A DNA stretch of 21,519 nucleotides from Mnemiopsis leidyi (taxonomy: Eukaryota; Ctenophora; Tentaculata; Lobata; Bolinopsidae): assembly GCA_000226015.1 (NCBI GenBank), contig JH153709.1, positions 4,046 through 25,564 of the forward strand, given 5' to 3'. The notes under the pieces were generated by a model. It saw only the letters and a program-made list of their open reading frames with translations, searched no databases and was not told the origin of the DNA. Position numbers and translations under genes: made by a program. Shown one piece after another: positions 1-10,500 of the stretch; the stretch's first letter is position 1, and each line of letters opens with the position of its first letter.

Positions 1-125
1 TCCGTCTAACTCTACCGTCTTTCACATTTCAACAGGCGATGCGCGTCTTCAATTCTTTTAGGCCAGAAATGCGTGAGAGCGCGTGATGGCCGCGACAGTA
101 GGTTATCAACCTACAACCGTTCTTT

Positions 126-189
126 AGCTGCGTGAGTCGGGTATCACTGCGACAAGGGTTTGTCGCGGTGATACCCGACTCTCACAGCT
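126..189. repeat. Long hairpin: inverted repeat with arms of about 30 bp
   Basis: Arms at about 126-155 and 160-189 are nearly complementary around a 4-base loop. The core GAGTCGGGTATCAC pairs with GTGATACCCGACTC, and GCGACAA with TTGTCGC. The left arm is the same motif that recurs singly elsewhere in the 1-1320 cluster, so this is a head-to-head pair of repeat units. It could act as a transposon end or simply be a palindromic duplication. Confidence 0.8.
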
Positions 190-198
190 CAAAGCTAA

Positions 199-221
199 AC
201 GTCGTTCCGTTAGAACGACGT
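199..221. repeat. Perfect 9-bp-arm inverted repeat
   Basis: ACGTCGTTC at 199-207 and GAACGACGT at 213-221 are perfect reverse complements around a 5-base loop. It directly follows the longer hairpin at 126-189. Function unknown. Confidence 0.7.
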
Positions 222-1019
222 AGACGGATGTAATCTTGTCGAAATGAAGTTCACCTAAGGCTAACCAGGTGCTTACGCCGCGCACAGCCTAGCGGCTGCT
301 ATGACGCTCAACGGGCGATGCGCGTTTAGAATTTTTTCGAAATTCAGGCCAGAAATGCGTAAGACTAAGAGCGCACGTGATGGCCGCGACAGTAGGTTAT
401 CAACCTACAACTACGACGCGCGCAAATGGGCTTTGGTTAGAGCAAGAAAGAGGGTCGATCAATAAAATCGACAAATATGAACATTACTAGAAGTAGACGT
501 AGACGTTGCATTGACGAGATGATATCCGTCTAGCGTTCTTCCGAAACGTTAGGGAAGCAGCAAGCTGCGAGCCGCGCGAGTCGGGTAACACCTCGACAAA
601 CGTTGCATTGCTTAGCCCGGTTTCGACGTTGTAGGTTAATAACCTGCTGTTGTACAGCAGCGCGCACCCTCCCCTCATTTTATTTTAGCTATTCGCTTCG
701 AATGAGGTTCGGACAAAGTCAGACAAACCTACTGTCACGGCCATCACGCGCTCTTAGTCTTACGCATTTCTGGTCTGGCGCATCGCCCGTTAATATAACT
801 AGCCCTGCTGCCACGAAGCGCAAGTGGGCCTGACAATTCGTCAGGCAAGCAGCCTTGAGCCTGTGGTTGACGAGATGATATCCGTCTACCGTTCTTTAGC
901 TGCGTGAGTCGGGTATCACCGCGACAAGCCTGTGGGGGCCGCGCTACTCGCTTCACTTAACGTTAACCAGGCGTCTAGAATTAAAAATGCGTGAGAGCGC
1001 GTGCAGCGTGATGACCGCG

Positions 1020-1081
1020 ACAGTAGGTTATCAAGCAGTAAGTTATCAGGCAGTAGGTTATCAAGCAATAGGTTATCAAGC
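1020..1081. repeat. Tandem 15-bp repeat (GCAGTAGGTTATCAA unit)
   Basis: About four consecutive units of GCAGTAGGTTATCAA occur, with one or two substitutions each. The same core occurs singly near 98 and 388, where it is followed by its own complement (GTAGGTT-ATC-AACCTAC). This looks like local tandem amplification of a motif from the surrounding repeat cluster. Confidence 0.75.
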
Positions 1082-1371
1082 ACTTATGCCGCGCCAGGTG
1101 CTTATTTGCAAAAGGGCTCTGGTTAGAGTAAACTGCACCTAACTGGATTGCACAGCAGCGCGTACCCTCCCGACCTTTTATTCGCTTCGAATGAGTTCAG
1201 AGTTGACGAGATTATATCCGTCTTTGACCTGCGAGAGTCGGGTATCACCGCGAAAACGAATGATGGTGGGACAAAGTCAGACAACTAACTGGATAATTAT
1301 TAGGATAAAGATATTGCACTTCAAGCCATCACAGTCAAATCTAGCCTAATGTTATTGAGTTCAACAGCTTG

Positions 1372-2823
1372 TTAGCTTGATTCCACCTCAGTGACGGCAA
1401 CGCTGACAACGCCCTCCTCCGTGCTGTCTTGAATTATTCCGGCCCTCAAATTCAAAAGTACAAGAGAGTGCAGCAGTGTGAGAATTGCAGCACCCAATGA
1501 TAATACGAGGATAATAAGGCCGACATTACCGATGACAGAAATTGTGAAAAAGACCCCCGCTTTTCCTAATGTTTTTTCGTTCTGCATTTTTTCTCTCGAT
1601 AAAGTTTCTCCTGGTGTCTTGGAAGCTGCTGCCGTCACACTATGTGATGCTGAATCCGAAGATGATGCCGACAGTAATGATTTTGAGAATGACGATGTTG
1701 CTAAAAAAGAATGATCTGATTCTGACGAGATAGTATCTTTCTTCCTTCCTGTTACATAAACCTCAATGCAGTTTGGTATCTCCAAGTAGGTATTCTCATT
1801 CTGACAGGTGAAATTGAGAGCAGACACTAAATCCAGCTCTCTAAAACTAAAGCCAGGTTTGCAGGTCACCAAGATGGTTTCACCGGGAAGGAAAAAGGGA
1901 GCGGTGTCCTGTATCACCCCTCCGGACCTCTCCAGAAAGCTCCTCCTGGAACAGAGGGAGCGGTGTTCGGTCGGCAGTAACATGCTCACCAAACTCAGTC
2001 CAGTCTCGTGGACACTGGTCGTTTCATCTTCTGTGTTCAGGTCACTGTACTGGTTGGTTATACTAAAGTAGCACTCGTTAGCAATAGCACTAGCATTTGG
2101 CATTCCTCTCAAACTGTTTAGAGTACCGATGGAGACTTCAAACACTTGGTCAAGACGACCTTGGTGACAAGCTCCAATAGCCAATATTTTTCTTCTTCCC
2201 CTCCGAACTGCAGTCAAGCACTCGTTTGGAGAATTTCCCTTCACAATTTTCATTGCGACACTCCTTTCAGGAAGCACTCCATTTGAAACGGGAATTTTCT
2301 TAAGTTTCCACAACAGAGCTGAAGTACAGTCCTTCCACGACAAAGTGAGCGCCTTTCCAAAGTCCAGGCAAAGTTTTTCGAAGACATGCTTGATAAGGAT
2401 CCCATCGGAAGTTGTGCTAGTTTCCAGAATTTCGTCAAAAGATCTGCATGGCACCGAAGGGTTACTCTCATGTGTTATTACACAGTCCATGTCGCCACTA
2501 TAGTTGAAGGCGTTCACAAAACTTACTATATCAGATGACAACTCGTAGTCAAACTTAAAAAAAGGATTGTTGGAGTAAAGCCCACAGAGAGACGACCTAG
2601 ACTCGTAGCTGAAGGAGTAGCAACTCTTGGTGTACCAACAGAACATCTTGCAAGTGTCCAGGTCGGGGGAGGTGAACTTGGTGATAAGTTTCTCTCCAAT
2701 CAGAATACAGTCGGAATTAGAGGGACAAGTAGTGATGCAGAACTCAAGAACAGACTAAGACATGCCACCCCAGGATCCTCCTGGCGCGAGTAGAAGTAGC
2801 ACCACGATCTGTACTACCGACAT
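1372..2823 (-). CDS. PAN/sushi-like membrane receptor, single exon, with in-frame TAG after the signal peptide
   Basis: The reading frame runs from ATG at 2823 to TAA at 1372, 483 codons plus stop, but codon 23 (2757-2755) is TAG. Codons 1-19 are a textbook signal peptide (hydrophobic core VVLLLLAP, then SWG). After the TAG comes a PAN/apple-like cysteine pattern (about residues 24-85: SVLEFC, CPSNSDC, LDTCKMFCWYTKSCYSFSY, SLCGLY). About 309-355 is sushi/CCP-like (FFLPGETILVTCKPGF ... FTCQNE ... PNC). A Ser/Thr-rich stalk (about 365-404) leads to a long hydrophobic segment (about 422-459) and a short acidic tail. The middle third was not recognised. This architecture suggests a cell-surface binding or adhesion receptor; the ligand is unknown. 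An uninterrupted 424-codon frame starts at Met 2646 but would lack signal peptide and half the PAN domain. The frame is otherwise clean, so a recent nonsense allele, readthrough or a base-call error are all possible. Confidence 0.65.
2758..2823 (-). other. Signal-peptide segment of the PAN-domain gene, ending at an in-frame TAG (2755-2757)
   Basis: Twenty-two codons starting ATG TCG GTA encode a signal peptide with a Val/Leu-rich core and a small-residue cleavage region. The next codon is TAG, and the same frame then runs straight into the PAN cysteines. An intron cannot explain this simply: the only nearby GT...AG (GTGGCATGTCTTAG) is 14 bases long. Confidence 0.7.
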
Positions 2824-4263
2824 CCTTCTAGTTCTTATACACCGATAACACTGCATCGAATTTGAACTACTTCTAGAATATAGACTATTTTGAACATTTC
2901 TCAAGATCAATTAGTATTGAGAAGTAATGCGTAATAAAGTTTTAAGCATACAAAGTAAAAACAGTGCTACAAAACTTACTAGAAGTATATCACTTTGAAT
3001 CATAATGGATAAAAGAGCATGTGCATTTGGCATTAAATCTAAAATTTGGAAACGTAAAAATGAAATTGATCCTAAACGAGAGTTAGAACATCGATATTCG
3101 ATAACATAAATGAAAAACAAATTGGTAAAACATGGTCCTTCAAACTTTGTGGGATGTCTTGTAACATAAATACTGGACGTTTAGTATATTGAATACTGAA
3201 TACCGAAAGAACGAACTACATTTTTTACTTCAATTTTAAAACAAGAACTTGCACGTGAGCAAATTGCAATAAATTCATGGAGAGGTCTCCAATCTAACAC
3301 TTGTATGCGACTGTGAGCGGGTAACTGCTGTTTTATGAGCGACACTGATTCAAAAGATGGGTGAAAATTGATTCTGCAAAAAAAGGGAACCGTCCTGAAA
3401 TGGCTTAATCGAAAACTTTATGGGAACAATAGCAGCTCAATTGTCTACAAAATAGAAAAATTTTCATAAAAAAGATGGAAGATAAATATTGCGGGACCAC
3501 GAGAACAAAGGTCCCAACATGTGGGTGTGTTAAAATACTAGAGATGTATTACTAGAAGTAGAGAGGCACTAGATTGCTGAGTTAACCTACCAGTATTTCA
3601 CCAATAAACCCATGCAGGACTATGCTTATAGGGACTACCAGAAAACATTCGCGTTAAATGCGGGTTTCAACCTTCTGACAATGCCTGAGTTAAACTTCAA
3701 CTATATATAAGCTCCTGATAGAAGGCATCTCATAACAACCTAAACGAGGAAGGGATTTAAAGAATCATTGTGATGGAGAAAAATTGAAAATACCAATTAT
3801 CTGTGCACATGTTTCATGTTACAGTGACCCGGGTGCGGGAAAGATAACCACTACCAGTTATCTATCATACTATCGTAAATCATTATAGAATACTAACCGC
3901 AATACTAATTTGTTTACTATCAGTTCAAATCTCAATGCTAGAATAAGAAGCTAGTTTATTTTACCAATATAAGGAGCTTTTTCACAAAACAAATTTATCA
4001 AAAAATATAAATAACAAATTCTAACATCTTAAAAATCAAAATGCTAAAGTAATCTAAAATACGATTAAAAACTAACTATAACTATATTAAATCAAATGCT
4101 CGTGCTTTTTATTAAGAGAAAACTTTAAAAAGTTGGTTGACAATTTCGCATGCTTTGATAATAATTTATTATAAATTGAAACGTTAGCTTAAATCTTCAT
4201 CAAGATCTCGCCAAAAACCATTTTCTGTCACAAACCTCAGGCACAACGAATCATCTCAAACTT
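2824..4263. other. AT-rich intergenic stretch between two minus-strand genes
   Basis: No convincing coding sequence is present. It should hold the promoter and 5' leader of the PAN-domain gene (immediately above 2823) and the 3' UTR of PRKDC (below 4264). The 12-mer TTACTAGAAGTA occurs at 2976-2987 and 3549-3560, and also at 484-495. Nothing else was identified. Confidence 0.5.
4165..4170 (-). promoter_or_regulatory. Candidate polyadenylation signal AATAAA of PRKDC
   Basis: AATAAA reads on the minus strand at 4170-4165, about 94 bases after the PRKDC stop codon. A second AATAAA lies at 4113-4108. Either could define the 3' end. The surrounding DNA is AT-rich, so chance hexamers are possible. 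Confidence 0.45.
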
Positions 4264-4556
4264 TCAAAGCCAAGTTGCAAGTCCTACATACTGTCTACCC
4301 AACATATTAAGATCTGTCGCAAGTTCGATCAAACACATGACCTGTTCGTCCACACTCTTACAAACAGCTCCGACTCTAGCTCGAGCGTGTAACTTTCTCG
4401 ATCCTGTGGCGACGTGCCAGAACGCCTGTTCCTTTCCGACATGTACGTTCTCTTTCAGTTCATCACGTAGGATCTCGCTAGGGTTACCTAGCTCAAGTTT
4501 CTTGCGGGCAGTCTCCACCTTGGCTCTCGGATACCAACTATCTTCCTTAGATTGTC
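4264..4556 (-). CDS. PRKDC: PRKDC last exon: FATC domain
   Basis: The exon starts after CATTTTGTCAG and ends TGG CTT TGA at 4264. It encodes DSWYPRAKVETARKKLELGNP (vertebrate [21 protein letters not shown]) and the FATC, LIELATDLNMLGRQYVGLATWL in two parts. The Gly-Trp usual near the end of PIKK FATC domains is Gly-Leu here. Confidence 0.93.
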
Positions 4557-7500
4557 CTGACAAAATGAGTAAATTACATCGAGGTAAACGGAAACCATCT
4601 GAATCAAGAAATAAACCAACTTCAGGAAAGCTTATCGAGTCACATAAGATCGATCGCTAAAATAGCATAAGAACGCCTCACTCTGACTTTGCGATTACGC
4701 TGACAGAGGAAGCTAATTGCTCACTTCTCCCCGCTTACTCACTGGACACTGCTTACCTTTCTTGGAAGGATGTTTCTTAGAATATTTGCACCAGTCAAGA
4801 GTAGGCTCCCTCACAAAAACGTCCATCAGACAGAACAAAACAGATTTGATTTCCCTCAAGGATGTCAGGGCCCGGGACATGGGCCCTCTCAGAGCTGCCT
4901 CTACACCCAGAGGAGAAAACACACCAGCAAACTGGGGGGTTGTTCGGAACGGTAGCAGTTCTGGAACTGGCAGCAACTGAAATGTTTTTCTATTCTTTAG
5001 AGGGGTATTTTGAGAGTAATTGTGATACTCTTATATCACAGGCGGGGGGGGGGGGGGGTGGTCATATAAATATTTGATTACATTTCAACAATTTACATAA
5101 TCACCTAATTGGTAGGATGAATAACGCTGACTTGGGTGGATGGGCAAAAAGAAGGCCAAATTTTGTTGACAGTATTTAAGGAGGTTTGTTAGTGATTGTG
5201 AGATTATTGACACTGTCACCACCTTCAGAAATCAACATCCTTTGAATACCAGAATCCTTGACCTAGCGCAAAGAACTAGCTCTATTCTTTAGATTAATTA
5301 AGGGGAATTTTTTAATTCAGTCAATCAATTATTCATATTTCAATTTGTAACACAGCGTCTATCGCCAAATTTAAAGTAATTAGCTGCTCTTTAATTTTGT
5401 TTTCCATTTTTAGGTATAAATGTATCCATAACATTTGTGCAATTACACCATTTCTACTAATTTTACCACCTCAAAGTTTTATCCCGTTTCTCGTGGTGCG
5501 TTTTTTAATCGCATGGACGCATGAGTTAGTGGTAGCGTGCAATGACATGCCTAGATAAATATATTTGCACTTTTTTAAAATGCCGTGCCACTTTCATATC
5601 ATATTTTAGCTAATGATCTTCTATAAACGGTTTGATTTCTTGTTGATGACCTGGACCTTGCAGTGTTTAAGACTTAGAGGAAGGACGCTCATGCTCCCCA
5701 CAAATTTTTAATTACAACTTCTTAGTTCTTGTCCTGGGCTGGAAGATTATTGGATAGTCCGACAAAGTTTACCCTCCGCAAGTTCCTAATGGTCGGTAGG
5801 AACCAGGTGCAAACATTACCAGAAAGCACCAAAATAATTTTAGCGTCTCCAGATTAAATTTCGCATCCAGTTCTTGACGATTATCTATTTTTACTTTTAA
5901 GCTTTTGAGTACAAGGTAACTGCCAGAAAAATATTCGCGCCGATTTATTTTGACTTTGATTAAAGTCAGACCTTGCTCGAAAAAAGGACCTGAAAAAGGT
6001 CCCCTTCCCACATGAAACCACATTTATAACACACTCACAGTGCAATACACTTGGGTATAATAAACCGGTCAAACCTTCTGTTTTATCAAGATATTTCTAC
6101 AACCCGGTGTCCTGGTCTTGTGGTACGTGACACGATACAACGATCATCTTTAATTCATGGCTCCCAACATATTTTATCATATTGCACACTAAAGGTTTTG
6201 TCTGCGCCAACTTCTAATTCTGGGACGAACTTTAGATGTTAGATTTTGTTGAACTGTTCCATAACGATTAAAATATTCACTACCACCAAGTACGAACCAC
6301 GTGCCCTAGCTACTCGATACATGTTCCTAATTGAACTCCCATGGTAAGTTATTCGTTTCACAGTCACATGTCTTTAAAAAATTTGCGAAACCTCCCCGTA
6401 ACCTCGTGAATTCCATGCAGGAAAATGTTAAACTTGTGGATGGTGATGTTGGTGATGTTTTCAGGACAAATTACAGACTGCTCTGTTGAAAGTAAGAAAG
6501 TACTGGCATTAATCGCTCAAAATGATTTGTATCATCGTATCATAATTTTGTTTCAACATAACAATGTTTCAAACCGCCATTTGTTAACTTAGTAAGGATT
6601 ACACTTCTTGAAAGTTCATTAATATTGAAATCCCTTAGTTTTCAAAGTGTCTCCGACTGAACAAGAAAGCTCACAAGTTTTCACTGCAACAAAGAAATAC
6701 GGGGACTCATCTGAGTTTGTGGTGACAGGTAAATACAATCGATAAATTCATATCATGTGGCTACGAATTGAAAAGTCAATGCAAAAAGCAAAAAAACACA
6801 GACTTCATACACTCACTTAAGTTAAAGTAACATTATGTGCTTACTTAAGTTTAAATACTCTGACTTTCACCACGAAAATTCAGGAGCATTTAAGCCAACA
6901 AGTGGAAATGTAGTTGTAATGAAAATGTCAACTTTGAAGATAGGAGATCCGCTGGATGGATCTTTCTCAGACAACAACAACAGAGCGTATGGGATTGCGA
7001 TGGATCAGCGATATATCTTTGTTTCGGCTTATAACCCAAACCAACAAAGTAATTAATTTTAATAACAAGCTAAGAGCCAGTCTTTACAACTGACGAAGTT
7101 ATCGTATATTCGTTCCTGCGTCCAGCAAGATCAATTACCATATTTATCAGCTCAACCATTTCTCTCTCTGTACGTAACAATGTAATCATATGCTTGACGA
7201 TTACATCAACATATGCTTGACGATCATATGCTTGACGATTACATCAACGAATATTTGAAGTGATACAAAATTACAAAATGTGCATAAATTCAGAGCCAGT
7301 AAGCGAACCATCGGATTCTAACTTGTCATTGCATATTTAACGCCTCATTTAAAGATCAATTCCAAGTGCTCCATTCGTCTGAGACTTAGTAACTAAGTGC
7401 GTGAGTGATCTCAGAGTAAGTTAAACAAAACTAACTAGCTAACGAATCTAAACACTTTCTAGCAGCGAAAGAAACAGCGTTTACAAAAGATGGAGAGCCA

Positions 7501-10500
7501 TACCGTTTGATGACTGACGAAGAAATCGAGTTGACGATACAGATCCAGCAAAACGGAAATCTCTTTTTGAGCGCACTTCGAACAGAGGGCATATCTCTTA
7601 CTAGTAAGTTTTGTCCTGAAAACTGAAATATCAAACCTTTTCTTTTCGAGATTGGAACAACAGAATCTAATAACAATCAAAGTTTTGTGCAAGTCTTTAT
7701 TTGTTATTTTTCAAGTTGAACAAAACAAAAAAGTGTACAACTTTAGTTCAATCTCGTTCAGTTACCAAGGACACATTCACCGTCACTGGAGATAAAATCA
7801 ATTTCAAGGATACTTATATCAAGGTAAGTCCATGACATCTCCTTCTACTTCATATGCTTTCCCTACTTTATATCAGTCCTGGCTTTCAAAATAATTGAAC
7901 GCATTATATAGTTTTTCTCGGCTCAAGTCTAGTTTCGTGTACTTGCACGGCAGTTTCATAGAAAGTTTGTATTAATTAATTGTCTATTAACCTTTCAAAC
8001 TTTGTTAATATCACGTGAAAAGTCTTGTCTCTGAGTTCCTAATAAACTCTCAACCATTTCTGTTCCTGTGTTTCTAAACTCTCTACCATTTCTGTTCCTG
8101 AGTTTCTAAACTCTCTAGTATTTCTGGCCATGTGTTCGTCAACTCTCTACCATTTTGGTCCCTGAGTTTCTAAACTCTCTAGTATTTCTGGCCATGTGTT
8201 CCTAAACTCTCGAGCATTTCTGTGCTTGTGTTCCTCAACTCTCAAGAATTTCTGTGCTTGTGTTCCTCAGATCTCTAGCATATCTGTCCATGTGTTCTTT
8301 AACTGACAACTGTCCAGCATATCTCTCCCTGTTTTCCTAAACTCTCTAGTATTTCTCTCCCTATTTTCCTAAACTATCTAGCATTTCTGTCACTGTGTAT
8401 CACAGATCTCAAGAAATTCTCCATATCCTCTCACCACCCTACTTCAGCTGGAAGTGGTACAGAACGACTTCTTCGTAATAACCTCAATAAGAGCAACCAG
8501 TGAGGGGTCTAGTGACGAGTTGATCTGCCAGGCTGGTCAGATGAAAACCGGGGATGATCAGTGTCAGTCCTGTACAGAGGGAACTTACAGTACTGACGGA
8601 CTTAACTGTGAACCCTGTCCTGCAACCAGCACGTCAGTAAAAGGAACAACTTCGGTAGCGGAATGTAAATGTCCGGCTGATCACTACATGAACAGTGAAA
8701 CTTGCTGGCCATGTCTGGACGGACACACAGCAGACCCGGGATCCACCTTACTTGCAGATTGCAGTCTTAAACCAGGTAGTTTATTTCACGTTTTGACCTA
8801 GAAAGAAGAAGGATCAAAAGATTTTATGTCTTAAGATATTATCTTGTATTAAGTTCTGAACAAGTCAGAAGATTGGGCGAAACAGCTTTGGGATGTGGGC
8901 AATCACTTAAGTTAGATTTTATTTTATTTTTAATCGTACGGCGTACCCAACTCAGATATCACAATTCTTTAATGCTTCATCAAAAAGTTTCTACATACAG
9001 CATGTAGTTATTGAGTCGCATTGTAACTGATTATTGGTCAACTTTGATAATACAAATAATTTGAGAGAATGAATATTGATGAGTCAACCTGAAATATTTC
9101 GTAGTAAAATTTTGACCTAAAAGAATATTATTAGTAGTCTATCAGGGATAAACAATTGGACCAATAATCAGCTTCAAAAAGACGTAATAATTTTGTGACG
9201 GTGTGCCAGCAATAGACCCATGTCTAATGAGGCTTACTCGCGAGCAGACAGTTTCGAGACGTGAGAGCCCTGACGTCGGAGCTACAAATTTACTTGTTTT
9301 AAGAAAACCACAATTGACACTATTTTGAATGCGAAGCTTTCTTGATAACTAAAATCTTTGCGACTTTTTAAAGTATTAGCTATCTTTCTGAGTACCGGTC
9401 TGTCGTGTGAATAAACATATGGAATCTTAGATTTTGGCCCATTGAAATACAAGAACCCTGTTCTATAGTAGCCATTTAAAAATCTATATACTTCAAATTC
9501 AATATTATGTATTATTGTTCGAAGTTCTCGTTGCCAAGCTTTACATGGTTTACTCCGCTGCGCTCACCTCCCGGGCTCATCTTTCTAGGTTCGTACTTGA
9601 CAATACCATTACAAGAACCCTGTACCTGATAATACAGACGTCTCTGCGCTGAAGCTCAGATTCAAGATTTAACGTCTTACATTCGTTCTAGGAGAACTCT
9701 AATTCGAGTACGCTCCGCATTTTGCCTTGCCCAAAGTTTTACAATTTTCGAATAGCAGAAATTTCATTTCATAGTTCAGCTATAATGATATACAACAAAC
9801 GGGTTCAATTTCCTGATGATAAGCTTGACCTTGCAGTTGTATAAAACTAAGAGGAAGGACGCTAATGCTCGCCATGAAATTTTACTAACGACTTCTTTAT
9901 TTTGTCCCGGGAAATAAATAAGCTAGACGATTATTGGGCCGCCCGACAAAATTTACCCTCCGCAAGTTCCTAATGGTCGGTTTGAAGCAGGTGCCGACAA
10001 ATTCTACCAGAAAGCACCAAAATAATTTGTGATAAGTGCTTCTCCTCATTCGATTTCGCACCCAGGTCTTGACGATTATCTATTTTATTCTTTAAAGCAT
10101 ATGTCGTAGTTCGTATGGCATCTCCTACAACCTTCACATTTGTGAAGATAATGCCATACAAATGTGAAAGTTGTAGCTAATGTCATACAAATAGGAAGGT
10201 TGATGAATGAATGTCGAGAAATCGGCCTCAAATGTTGAAACAAATAAACGACACATACGCTCGAATACCGTTGTCTTTAACTAAATTGTAATCAGGAAGA
10301 TGTTGATAAGGTTGATGCTGTCATTTGGACTGTGACCAGAAGATGACAATAATATTGTGGATGTTGATGATCTCTTTTGGACATAATGCAGACTGTTCCG
10401 TTGAAAGTATAGTAAAACTTCGATTTATCATGCCTCTATCTAGTATCTACCGTGTCCCTCGATTTACCGTGCCTTCTTCCTTTCCACCGATATTTCTCAA

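Larger units (their letters stand above)
1..1320. repeat. Complex cluster of scrambled direct and inverted repeats
   Basis: Several short motifs recur here in both orientations and shuffled order. A block with the core GGCCAGAAATGCGT followed by GATGGCCGCGACAGTAGG lies at about 35-117 and 311-410, inverted at about 713-794, and degraded at 970-1035. The core GAGTCGGGTATCAC occurs at about 134, 906 and 1229, degraded at 576, and inverted at 169-182. GACGAGATGATATCCGTCT occurs near 514 and 870, with a variant near 1205 and a diverged inverted form at 222-243. The cluster is richer in G+C and CpG than the rest of the window. No long ORF is supported. It resembles decayed transposon or satellite material, but no family was recognised. 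Confidence 0.75.

Noticed and set aside
487-956. Open frames of 60-76 codons on both strands in the repeat cluster
   Set aside because: They follow the repeat motifs, have no protein-like features and overlap each other on opposite strands.
4337-4980. Plus-strand open frames across the last two PRKDC exons
   Set aside because: They are antisense to exons with clear DNA-PKcs FATC and activation-loop sequence.
5769-6072. Minus-strand open frames in the duplicated block (KIDNRQ-containing), with a similar one at 9970-10161
   Set aside because: The similarity comes from the DNA duplication. The two frames diverge by indels and lose common reading, so coding is not supported.
8035-8410. Repeat array considered as CRISPR
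   Set aside because: The units are contiguous and diverged with no conserved-repeat/unique-spacer alternation, and the context is a eukaryotic intron.
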